Shown here: piece by piece, positions 29,364-36,903 of the stretch
How positions within the stretch are numbered: the first letter of the stretch is position 1
How the letters are laid out: every line of letters starts with the position of its first letter
NCBI GenBank assembly: GCA_934675735.1
Contig: CAKURR010000004.1
Coordinates: 62,001-126,000 of the forward strand
Source of the DNA: an uncultured Clostridia bacterium
GTDB taxonomy: Bacteria; Bacillota; Clostridia; Christensenellales; Aristaeellaceae
Direction of reading: 5' to 3'
DNA length: 64,000 nucleotides
Position numbers and translations under genes: made by a program
The notes under the pieces: model-generated
Databases searched by the model: none
What the model was told of the DNA's origin: nothing
What the model saw: only the letters and a program-made list of their open reading frames with translations

Positions 29364-31171
29364 GCGATATGAAAAAAGGCGAAAAGCGCGCGGCTTTCTC
29401 GCTTGCGCCGTGGAAGCAGCTTTGGCAGAGCATTCGTCAGCACCGTGTGCGGCTGGCTGTGGCCATCGGCAGCAACCTGCTGCTTGCCGTGGCGGATTTT
29501 TACATCCCGCTGCTGCAAAGCAAGGTCGTGGACCGCTTCATTCTGGCGGGCACGACGGCGGGTTTCGGGGGTTACGCCGCGCAGTATATCGGCGTCTGCC
29601 TGTTTGAAATCGCGATGCTGCTTGTCTATTTCAAGGCGTGCATGGGGCTGGAAATGCTCTCCGGCCGCGACATGAAGGAGGCTTGCTTTGTCAACCTGCA
29701 AAGGCTGAGTCTGGATTATTACAATGTGACCAGCGCGGGGCATATGCTCTCGCGCGTGATGAGCGACACCGACCGCATCGCGACGTGTCTGGCGTGGGTT
29801 CTGCCGGATATCCTTTGGGGCTTTGCGTACATCTTCGGCGTGATGGGCGTGATGCTCTCGATGTCGCCGAGTCTGGCGATGACGATTATCGTCATCGCGC
29901 CGATTGTCACCGCGCTGACGGTGTATTTTCAGAAAAAGCTGATTGCGCTCAACCGCGAGGTGCGCGCCCAGCACTCGAAAATCACCGGCAGCTACAACGA
30001 AGGCATCATGGGCGCGAAAACCAGCAAAACCCTGGCGCTGGAGGGCCGCCTGACCGATGAATTTGAGCAGACGACCGCCCGCGCGGCCAAAGCCGGCATT
30101 CTGCACGGGCGCATGCGCGCGATTTACGTGCCGCTGATTGTGCTCTGCGGCACGCTGGCGGCCAGCGCAACGCTGCTGCGCGGCGGCAATATGGCGCTGA
30201 AGGGCACGCTGAGCATCGGCGTGCTGAGCGCGTTTATGACCTATGCGCTCAGCCTCTTCCAGACTTTCCGCCAGCAGGCGGCGCGCATCTCTCAGCTGAT
30301 TTCGCTTCAGGCGAACGTGGAGCGCGTGGTCGATTTGATTGACGAAAAGCCCACCGTGCAGGACAGCCCCGAGGTCGAGGCGAAATACGGCGACTGCTTT
30401 AGCCCCAAAAAGGAAAACTGGGAGGAAATGCGCGGCGAAATCGACTTTGACGACGTATCCTTCACCTATCCGGACGGCGGCGAAGAGGTGCTCACGCACT
30501 TTTCGCTGCACGTGCCCGCGGGCAGCACGGTCGCCATCGTCGGCGAGACGGGCGCGGGCAAGAGCACGCTGGTCAACCTCGTCTGCCGCTTCTTTGAGCC
30601 GACGGCGGGCCGCGTGCTCATCGACGGGCGCGACGCGCGCGAGCGCAGCCAGCTCTGGCTGCACAGCCACGTGGGCTATGTGCTGCAATCGCCGCACCTG
30701 TTCTCCGGCACGATTCGCGAAAACATCCGCTACGGCAAGCCGGACGCGACGGATGAGGAGGTCTGCGCGGCGGCGAAGGCGGTCAGCGCCGACCGCGTCG
30801 CGGCCAAGCTCGAACAGGGCTATGACACGGACGTGGGCGAGTGCGGCGACAAGCTCTCCACAGGCGAAAAGCAGCTCATTTCCTTCGCCCGCGCGGTTAT
30901 CGCCAAGCCGAAGATTTTCGTGCTCGACGAGGCCACCAGCTCCGTGGATACGGAAACCGAAATGCTGATTCAAAAGGCGACGCACACGCTGATGCAGGGC
31001 ACAACGTCGTTCGTCATCGCGCACAGGCTTTCGACCATCCGCCAGGCTGACGTGATTCTGGTCATCGACCACGGCAAAATCGTCGAGCAGGGCACGCACG
31101 AGAGCCTGCTCAAGGCGAACGGCGCCTATGCCGCGCTGTATCATACCCAGCTGAGCAGGCAGAAATCGTGA
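29360..31171 (+). CDS. Heterodimeric ABC exporter, subunit with catalytic glutamate
   Basis: This 603-residue half-transporter has the same layout as its neighbour. Walker A is Gly395-ETGAG-Lys401-Ser. Walker B carries the catalytic Glu524 (VLDEATSSVD). The signature is degenerate, LSTGE at 499-503. Its Walker sites therefore pair with the intact LSGGQ of the upstream subunit to make the working ATP site. The ATG overlaps the upstream stop, implying coupled translation and a 1:1 complex. Confidence 0.92.
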   Translation: MSDMKKGEKRAAFSLAPWKQLWQSIRQHRVRLAVAIGSNLLLAVADFYIPLLQSKVVDRFILAGTTAGFGGYAAQYIGVCLFEIAMLLVYFKACMGLEMLSGRDMKEACFVNLQRLSLDYYNVTSAGHMLSRVMSDTDRIATCLAWVLPDILWGFAYIFGVMGVMLSMSPSLAMTIIVIAPIVTALTVYFQKKLIALNREVRAQHSKITGSYNEGIMGAKTSKTLALEGRLTDEFEQTTARAAKAGILHGRMRAIYVPLIVLCGTLAASATLLRGGNMALKGTLSIGVLSAFMTYALSLFQTFRQQAARISQLISLQANVERVVDLIDEKPTVQDSPEVEAKYGDCFSPKKENWEEMRGEIDFDDVSFTYPDGGEEVLTHFSLHVPAGSTVAIVGETGAGKSTLVNLVCRFFEPTAGRVLIDGRDARERSQLWLHSHVGYVLQSPHLFSGTIRENIRYGKPDATDEEVCAAAKAVSADRVAAKLEQGYDTDVGECGDKLSTGEKQLISFARAVIAKPKIFVLDEATSSVDTETEMLIQKATHTLMQGTTSFVIAHRLSTIRQADVILVIDHGKIVEQGTHESLLKANGAYAALYHTQLSRQKS

Positions 31172-31180
31172 TTTTCCGTC

Positions 31181-31209
31181 TTGACTTTTTCCCGCGTGTG
31201 GTTTATACT
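31181..31209 (+). promoter_or_regulatory. thrS promoter
   Basis: TTGACT (31181-31186) and TATACT (31204-31209) are 17 bases apart, just after the ABC exporter stop codon. Confidence 0.85.
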
Positions 31210-31215
31210 GTGCTC

Positions 31216-31428
31216 ACTTGAGATGACAAAGAAGAGTAACCCCATCGCAAAGCCTCAAGAGAGACGCGCCACAGGCTGCAAGCGCGTCGGCGGCGCGCGG
31301 GGCGAAAACCACCTTTCGATTAAGCCGCGCGGCGCGCGATACAGCGCCAAAGAGAACCAATCAGGGTGGAACCACGGGCCAGATTTTTTCGCTCGTCCCT
31401 CAGCAAACGCGAGGGACGAGCGTTTTTT
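31216..31428 (+). ncRNA. T-box riboswitch leader of thrS
   Basis: The conserved T-box sequence appears as AGGGTGGAACCACGG at 31363-31377. It is followed by the terminator stem CGCTCGTCCCT (31390-31400) with AGGGACGAGCG (31412-31422) and six T residues. The ACC after AGTA near 31240 is a candidate threonine specifier codon, but the stem I fold was not computed. Uncharged tRNA-Thr binding should prevent termination and switch on thrS. Confidence 0.9.
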
Positions 31429-31475
31429 GATTCGTCCCAATCGCTCCCAATTTCAAAGAAGAGGAGAAGATCATC

Positions 31476-33239
31476 ATGAAGGTTATTTACAACGACGGCC
31501 ATGTCGCCGAGTGCCCCGAGGACGAGGAGCTGCACGTCATCCGCCACACGGCGGCGCATATTCTCGCTCAGGCGGTCAAGCGCCTGTATCCGGACGCGCA
31601 TTTCGCCTACGGCCCGGCGACCGAGAAGGGCTTCTATTATGACGTCGATTTGGGCGACAAGAAGCTCTCCGACGAGGATTTGCCCGCGATTGAGGCGGAA
31701 ATGGCGAAAATCGTCAAGGAAAATCTGCCGATTAAGCCATTCGTGCTCAGCCGCGAGGAGGCCGTCAAGCTCATGCAGGAGCGCGGCGAGACGTATAAGG
31801 TCGAGCATATCGGCGACCTGCCGGAGGACGCGGTGCTCAGCTTCTATCAGCAGGGCGAATACATCGACATGTGCGTCGGCCCGCACCTGACCTATACCAA
31901 GGGCCTCAAGGCGTTCAAGCTGACCCAGCTTTCCGGCGCGTATTGGAAAAACGATAAGAACAACATCATGCTCACCCGCATCGGCGGCACGGCGTTCCGC
32001 ACCCGCGAGGAGCTGGAGGAATACAACAAGCTGATGGAGGAGGCCGCCCGCCGCGACCATCGCCGCATCGGTAAGGAAATGAACCTGTTCATGCTCTGCG
32101 ACGAGGGTCCGGGCTTCCCGTTCTTCCTCCCCAAGGGCATGGCGCTCAAGAACGCGCTCATCGATTACTGGCGCGATATCCACTATAAGGCGAACTACGT
32201 CGAGGTTTCCACGCCGCTGATTATGAACCGCCACCTGTGGGAGACGAGCGGCCACTGGGACCACTACAAGGATAACATGTACGCCACCAAGATTGACGGC
32301 GAGGATTACTGCATCAAGCCGATGAACTGCCCGGGCGGCGTGATGGTTTACCGCAGCCAGCCGCACTCCTATCGCGAGCTGCCGCTGCGCGTGGGCGAGC
32401 TGGGCCTTGTCCACCGCCACGAGCTGAAGGGCGCGCTGCACGGCCTGTTCCGCGTGCGCTGCTTCACGCAGGATGATGCGCACATCTTCATGCGCCCCGA
32501 CCAAATTACCGACGAAATCATCGGCGTGGTGGGCCTCATCAATCAGGTGTACAGCAAGTTCGGCTTTGATTACTTTGTCGAGCTTTCCACCCGTCCGGAA
32601 AACAGCATGGGCAGCGACGAGGATTGGGAGGCCGCGACCAACGGCCTGATTAAGGCCCTTGAGAAGCTGAACATGCCGTATATCGTCAACGAAGGCGACG
32701 GCGCATTCTACGGCCCGAAGATTGACTTCCATCTGCGCGACAGCCTCGGACGCACCTGGCAGTGCGGCACGATTCAGCTCGACTTCCAGATGCCGCTCAA
32801 CTTCGGTCTGGAGTATATCGCCGAGGACGGCAGCCGCCAGCGCCCGATTATGATTCACCGTGTGTGCTTCGGCTCCATCGAGCGCTTCATCGGCATTCTG
32901 ACCGAGCATTTCGCGGGCAAGTTCCCGACGTGGCTCGCGCCGACGCAGGTCAAGGTTCTGCCGGTTTCCGACAAGAGCATGGACTATGCGAAGGAGGTCT
33001 ACGAGGCCCTGCGCGAGAAGATGGTTCGCTGCGAGCTGGATACCCGCAACGAGAAAATCGGCTACAAGATTCGCGAGGCCCGTCAGGTGGACCGCGTGCC
33101 GTATATGCTGATTATCGGCGCGAAGGAAGTGGAGACCAACACCGTCTCCGTCCGCGACCGCGACACCGACCAGACCGTGACCATGAAGCTCGACGAGTTC
33201 ATGGAGAAGCTCTGCAAGGAGATTAAGGAGAGGGCGTAA
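31476..33239 (+). CDS. thrS: Threonine--tRNA ligase (form without TGS domain)
   Basis: This 587-residue class II synthetase charges tRNA-Thr. The editing domain begins almost at once: HTAAH is His24 to His28, so the N-terminal TGS domain of about 60 residues found in the longer form is absent. The catalytic core has MNCPGGVMVYRS, GELGLVHRHELKGAL and HRVCFGSIERF. The anticodon-binding domain ends the protein. GAAGAGGAGAAG precedes the ATG, and a T-box controls the gene. Confidence 0.97.
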   Translation: MKVIYNDGHVAECPEDEELHVIRHTAAHILAQAVKRLYPDAHFAYGPATEKGFYYDVDLGDKKLSDEDLPAIEAEMAKIVKENLPIKPFVLSREEAVKLMQERGETYKVEHIGDLPEDAVLSFYQQGEYIDMCVGPHLTYTKGLKAFKLTQLSGAYWKNDKNNIMLTRIGGTAFRTREELEEYNKLMEEAARRDHRRIGKEMNLFMLCDEGPGFPFFLPKGMALKNALIDYWRDIHYKANYVEVSTPLIMNRHLWETSGHWDHYKDNMYATKIDGEDYCIKPMNCPGGVMVYRSQPHSYRELPLRVGELGLVHRHELKGALHGLFRVRCFTQDDAHIFMRPDQITDEIIGVVGLINQVYSKFGFDYFVELSTRPENSMGSDEDWEAATNGLIKALEKLNMPYIVNEGDGAFYGPKIDFHLRDSLGRTWQCGTIQLDFQMPLNFGLEYIAEDGSRQRPIMIHRVCFGSIERFIGILTEHFAGKFPTWLAPTQVKVLPVSDKSMDYAKEVYEALREKMVRCELDTRNEKIGYKIREARQVDRVPYMLIIGAKEVETNTVSVRDRDTDQTVTMKLDEFMEKLCKEIKERA

Positions 33240-33267
33240 GCCGGTCTCCAAACAACCGGATATACAG

Positions 33268-33294
33268 AAAGAACCGCCGTGATGGCGGTTCTTT
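33268..33294 (+). terminator. thrS terminator (first of twin copies)
   Basis: AAAGAACCGCC (33268-33278), loop GTGAT, GGCGGTTCTTT (33284-33294). Confidence 0.8.
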
Positions 33295-33311
33295 CAGACT
33301 GTAGACAAAAA

Positions 33312-33342
33312 GCTATTCTCCCCCCGAAGGGGGGAGAATAGC
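33312..33342. other. 14-bp perfect hairpin between twin terminators
   Basis: GCTATTCTCCCCCC (33312-33325), loop GAA, GGGGGGAGAATAGC (33329-33342). No T run follows, so it is not an ordinary terminator. The rest of 33240-33685 has no supported gene. Confidence 0.75.
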
Positions 33343-33418
33343 CCTTTCCGCAAATGAAAGAATAGCTGAATTTCTTGATTTTGCTATTCAAGCCAAGTTT
33401 GCTTATGTCAACAAGCTG

Positions 33419-33446
33419 AAAGAACCGCCGTGATGGCGGTTCTTTT
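33419..33446 (+). terminator. Second copy of the thrS-type terminator
   Basis: AAAGAACCGCC (33419-33429), GTGAT, GGCGGTTCTTTTT (33435-33447 region). The stem and loop are identical to the copy 151 bp upstream. Confidence 0.8.
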
Positions 33447-33493
33447 TGTGTAGCTATGAATAAGCAAAAAACAAATTCTGCATAAAGAGCGAG

Positions 33494-33517
33494 CGGACGC
33501 GCAATGCGCGCCCCTAC
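33494..33517. repeat. Short intergenic palindromic repeat, copy C
   Basis: GGACGCGCAATGCGCGCCCC plus TACA, identical to copy A. Confidence 0.8.
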
Positions 33518-33685
33518 AGCGGGTGGTTGTTTTTCGAATTGTTTAATTTTCGGATTGCTCATTTGTGGGTATAACATTTTCCGGCGTGTCGGCGTCAGAT
33601 AGCTTCTCGACATTTTTTCAGCGTAAAAAGTGTGGCTGCATCTCGAAAAAATCGCTGCATATTTTGCGATTCTTGTTGGAGAACG

Positions 33686-35257
33686 TCAATTCCCGTAACT
33701 CTCGATACCGCGCAGCATCTCCAATTCGCGCACGTCGCGCACATCGGTGAACGTCTCGCGGGAGAGCAGCACGGCCGAGCGCCAATACAGACAGATATAC
33801 GGCTGGTCCTGTTCGAACTGGTCTTGAATGAGCCGCATCGCGTTTTGATAGCTGTCGGCGGTGTAGCTCTTGCGCAGCTGGGTGATGAGGTCGTTCATAT
33901 CGGTGGAGCGGTAGCGTGTGTAGTTGCAGCTGGCGGTTGAGGTCAGCGTGAAGCCCGGGTCGGGGCAGACGTCAAAGTTCAAGCCGCATAAGGCGAGGGA
34001 ATAGTCGCCGCTGACGAGCTTGGTTTGCACGTCGGCGCGCGACCACGTGGCTACGTAGGCGGGAATGCCGACGGCGGCCAGCTGAGAGACGATTTTGTTG
34101 GCGGCGTTGGTGCGCGCGGTCGAGCCCGGCTCGTCGTAGACGAGGATGCGCAGGTTTTCCATCTTCTTGCCGTCCTTATAGCGGTTGCCGTCGTCGGCGA
34201 GCTTATAACCCGCGCTGTCCAGCAGCGAGGCGGCCATCAGCGGGTCGTAGATATCGCGGATGGTGGATTCGTTGGAGAGCCATGTGCCCGAAGGAATCGG
34301 GGTATAGGCGACGGTCGCCATGTTCTGATAGGCGGAGGAAATCAGCTCGCTTCGGTTGATGGCGTAGGCAATGGCCTGCCGCAGCAGGTTCTGCCCGTTG
34401 TCGTCGCTCTTGAAATCCTTATACGCGCGGTTGACGAGCAGCACCTCGAGCTGACGGGTGCGCGCGCTGATGGAAAAGGTATTGAGCGAGCCGCTGTAAC
34501 GCGACGCGTTGATGGAGCGCGTCATGGCGATATCGACGCTCTGCGTGTCGAAGGCGTTGAGCGCCTGTTCCGCCGTTTCATAAATGCCGGCGCGGATATA
34601 GCGCACCTGCGGCGGGCGGTTCCACCAGGAATCGTTGGCCGTCAGCCAGATGGCGCTGCCCTGCTCGTAGCCGTCGTATTTATACGGGCCCGTGCCCGCG
34701 GGCATGTCGCTTGCTACCTGAGAGACGGGCAGGATGGGGAAGGTCAGCGCGTAGAGCGAGCCGTAGCTGCCGCGGCGAAGGGTAAAGACGACGGTGTAAT
34801 CGTCCGTGGCTTCCCACGAGCGGATGGAGTAGAATGTGGAGTAATACAGGCCGCGCTCGTCCACGGGCGTTTCGGAATCGAGGTTGTCGTCAAAGCCGGA
34901 AAGCTCGAACATGTAATCGAGCGTGGCGATGACGTCCGCGCTGGTCAGCGCTTCGCCGTTGTGGAAGGTGACGTCCTGCCGAAGCGTGACCTGCAATTTG
35001 CGCCCGTCGTTGGAAAAGCTGTACGCATAGGCCAGCTTGGGCTGGGGCTGGGCGTTGTCGTCCATTTCAAACAGCCCCTCGTAAACGAGGTTCAGCAGGC
35101 TGACCACGTCGCGCTGGTTGAGCTCCAGCGGGCGGAGCGCCAGATGGTCGTCCGCCACAACGGCGACGGAAAGAGACGAGGACGCGGCCAGACCGGCGGC
35201 GGGCAGAGCCAGCAACACGCAGGCCAGAAGCAGCGCGGCAAAACGGGAAATGCGCAT
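33686..35257 (-). CDS. Peptide/solute-binding protein of an ABC importer (SBP family 5)
   Basis: This 523-residue exported protein has a signal peptide (MRISRFAALLLACVLLALPA, cleavage near AGLAA). It then shows the family 5 layout: NLVYEGLFEMD, LRQDVTFHNGEALTSADV, GTGPYKYDGYEQG and RQAIAYAINR. Such proteins capture oligopeptides or other solutes outside the membrane. No permease or ATPase genes are adjacent, so it is an orphan binding protein here. AAGGAG precedes the ATG at 35257, 11 bases after the CoaE-transglycosylase gene. Confidence 0.88.
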   Translation of the reverse strand: MRISRFAALLLACVLLALPAAGLAASSSLSVAVVADDHLALRPLELNQRDVVSLLNLVYEGLFEMDDNAQPQPKLAYAYSFSNDGRKLQVTLRQDVTFHNGEALTSADVIATLDYMFELSGFDDNLDSETPVDERGLYYSTFYSIRSWEATDDYTVVFTLRRGSYGSLYALTFPILPVSQVASDMPAGTGPYKYDGYEQGSAIWLTANDSWWNRPPQVRYIRAGIYETAEQALNAFDTQSVDIAMTRSINASRYSGSLNTFSISARTRQLEVLLVNRAYKDFKSDDNGQNLLRQAIAYAINRSELISSAYQNMATVAYTPIPSGTWLSNESTIRDIYDPLMAASLLDSAGYKLADDGNRYKDGKKMENLRILVYDEPGSTARTNAANKIVSQLAAVGIPAYVATWSRADVQTKLVSGDYSLALCGLNFDVCPDPGFTLTSTASCNYTRYRSTDMNDLITQLRKSYTADSYQNAMRLIQDQFEQDQPYICLYWRSAVLLSRETFTDVRDVRELEMLRGIESYGN

Positions 35258-35268
35258 GAAAAAACTCC

Positions 35269-36660
35269 TTATGATTCGGTCGGTTCGGGGGTTTCGACGG
35301 GGAAGTAATACTTTTGATACACGTCGCGGGCGCGCAGCACGCGGGAGGCATACGCCGCGGTATCCTGCGTCGGGATGACGTCGAGCGTCACGCCGTCGGC
35401 GCTGTATTGCGGATTCTTCAGCCAGCTGTCCACGTTGCCCTGTCCGGCGTGGTAGGCGCAGACGATTTTTGTCGCGTCGCCGCCGAAACGCCGCGACAGG
35501 TAGCCGAGGTACCATGTGCCGTAACGGATGTTGGTTTCGGGGTCATAGAGGTTGTCGAACGAATAGCCCGCGCCGTCCTCGTTGTATTTGTGGGCGACCC
35601 ATTCGGCGGTATCGGGCATCAGCTGCATCAGCCCGCGCGCGCCCAGTCGGCTTTCGGCCTTCGGGTCGAAGCTCGATTCGCAGAGGATGACGGCGGAGAC
35701 GAGCGCGGGGTCTAGGTTCTGCTCGCCTGCGTACAGCGTGATGAGGTCGCTGTAATACAGCGGATGCTGTGCGCGTTCGGCGGCTTCGGCCTCGAGGCGG
35801 CGGCGCTCCTCCTGCTTGGCGAGATAGGTCTTGGTGATGGATACCGCGCCCGTAACGAGCAGAATCAGTGCCAGCGCGAGCGCGAAGAAGCGCACGGGCG
35901 CGGGCAGACCGTCAAACGGCGAACGCGCGCGGGATACGCGGCTGCGGCGGGGGGCGTCCTCCGTCTCAATCGGCACGACGCGGACGGCGCGGCGCGGCAC
36001 GGCGGGCCTTTCCGGCGGCACATTGTCGGAGAGATTGAGCGTTTGCGGCGGCCGTCTGCGGCGCACGGGCGCGGCGGATGGAGCGATGGCCTCGAGCAGC
36101 GCGTCCGCCTGCTTCTGCGTCTGTTCGACTGTGCCGCTCGTGTCGATGACGGCGTCTGCGCGGCGGATTTTTTCATCCAGCGGCATTTGCGAATCGATGC
36201 GGTGCTCGGCCTGTTCGCGGCTCAGCCCGTCGCGCTCAAAAAGGCGGCGAATCTGCGTTTCGCGGTCTGCGCGGACGACCCAAACGGCGTTGAACATCGA
36301 TTCCATGCCGCATTCATACAGCAGTGGGATATCGCCGATAACAATCTGCCCGCGCGCGTCGAACTGCGTCACCTGACGGCGGATTTCTGCGAGAATCATC
36401 GGGTGCAGAATGGCGTTGAGCGTTTCGCGCTTTTGCGCGTCGGCAAAGACGATTTGCCCGAGCTTGGCGCGGTCGAGCGCCGCGCCCGAAAACACATTGT
36501 CGCCGAACGCTTTGCGGATTTCGGGCAGAGCCGCGCCGCCCTCCGCCGTCAGCGCGCGCGAAATCGCGTCCGCATCGACGATTTGACAGCCCTTTTGTTT
36601 CAGATATTGGCTGACGGTGCTTTTACCGCAGGCAATGGAACCGGTCAAACCGATTTTCAT
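35269..36660 (-). CDS. Fusion of dephospho-CoA kinase and membrane-anchored lytic transglycosylase
   Basis: One 463-residue frame joins two proteins. Residues 1 to about 200 are dephospho-CoA kinase, the last step of CoA synthesis, with P-loop GSIACGKS (7-14), VDADAISR and a CoaE-like LLYECG segment. A Pro/Arg-rich linker leads to one membrane helix at about 257-279. The rest is a family 1 lytic transglycosylase with catalytic Glu328 in ILCESSFDPKAES, then GARGLMQLMPDT and CAYHAGQGNV. The kinase would be cytosolic and the transglycosylase outside. The start at 36660 follows GGAGG. Separate neighbouring coaE and slt genes occur in related Clostridia; a lost stop or a sequencing error is the alternative. 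Confidence 0.88.
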   Translation of the reverse strand: MKIGLTGSIACGKSTVSQYLKQKGCQIVDADAISRALTAEGGAALPEIRKAFGDNVFSGAALDRAKLGQIVFADAQKRETLNAILHPMILAEIRRQVTQFDARGQIVIGDIPLLYECGMESMFNAVWVVRADRETQIRRLFERDGLSREQAEHRIDSQMPLDEKIRRADAVIDTSGTVEQTQKQADALLEAIAPSAAPVRRRRPPQTLNLSDNVPPERPAVPRRAVRVVPIETEDAPRRSRVSRARSPFDGLPAPVRFFALALALILLVTGAVSITKTYLAKQEERRRLEAEAAERAQHPLYYSDLITLYAGEQNLDPALVSAVILCESSFDPKAESRLGARGLMQLMPDTAEWVAHKYNEDGAGYSFDNLYDPETNIRYGTWYLGYLSRRFGGDATKIVCAYHAGQGNVDSWLKNPQYSADGVTLDVIPTQDTAAYASRVLRARDVYQKYYFPVETPEPTES

Positions 36661-36668
36661 AGATGTCC

Positions 36669-36900
36669 TCCGAGGGGGCGGGGGGGAACGTGGGGGCTTT
36701 GCCCCAAACCCCACCAGAAACCTGAGGTTTCTGGACTTCCCGCATAAATGGATTGGGATAATGAATAAACGAAGAAGGAAGGTCAATTCATGCAAGACCT
36801 GCTTATAAGATTTGAAAGAAATAAATCATAGGCGCGAAGCGAAGAAGGGAGTTTGAGAGATGAAATCCCTCAAGCGGGGATTGAGGCGGCAGCCCCATCG
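36669..36900. repeat. Modular palindromic repeat, copy 11 (full composite)
   Basis: GGGGGCTTTGCCCC, the palindrome around CCAGAAACCTGAGGTTTCTGG and GGACTTCCCGC lie at the left. CGCGAAGCG, GAGGGATTTCATCTCTCAA-like sequence and GGCGGCAGCC lie at the right. It fills the gap between the polA and coaE genes. Confidence 0.78.
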
Positions 36901-36903
36901 TCC

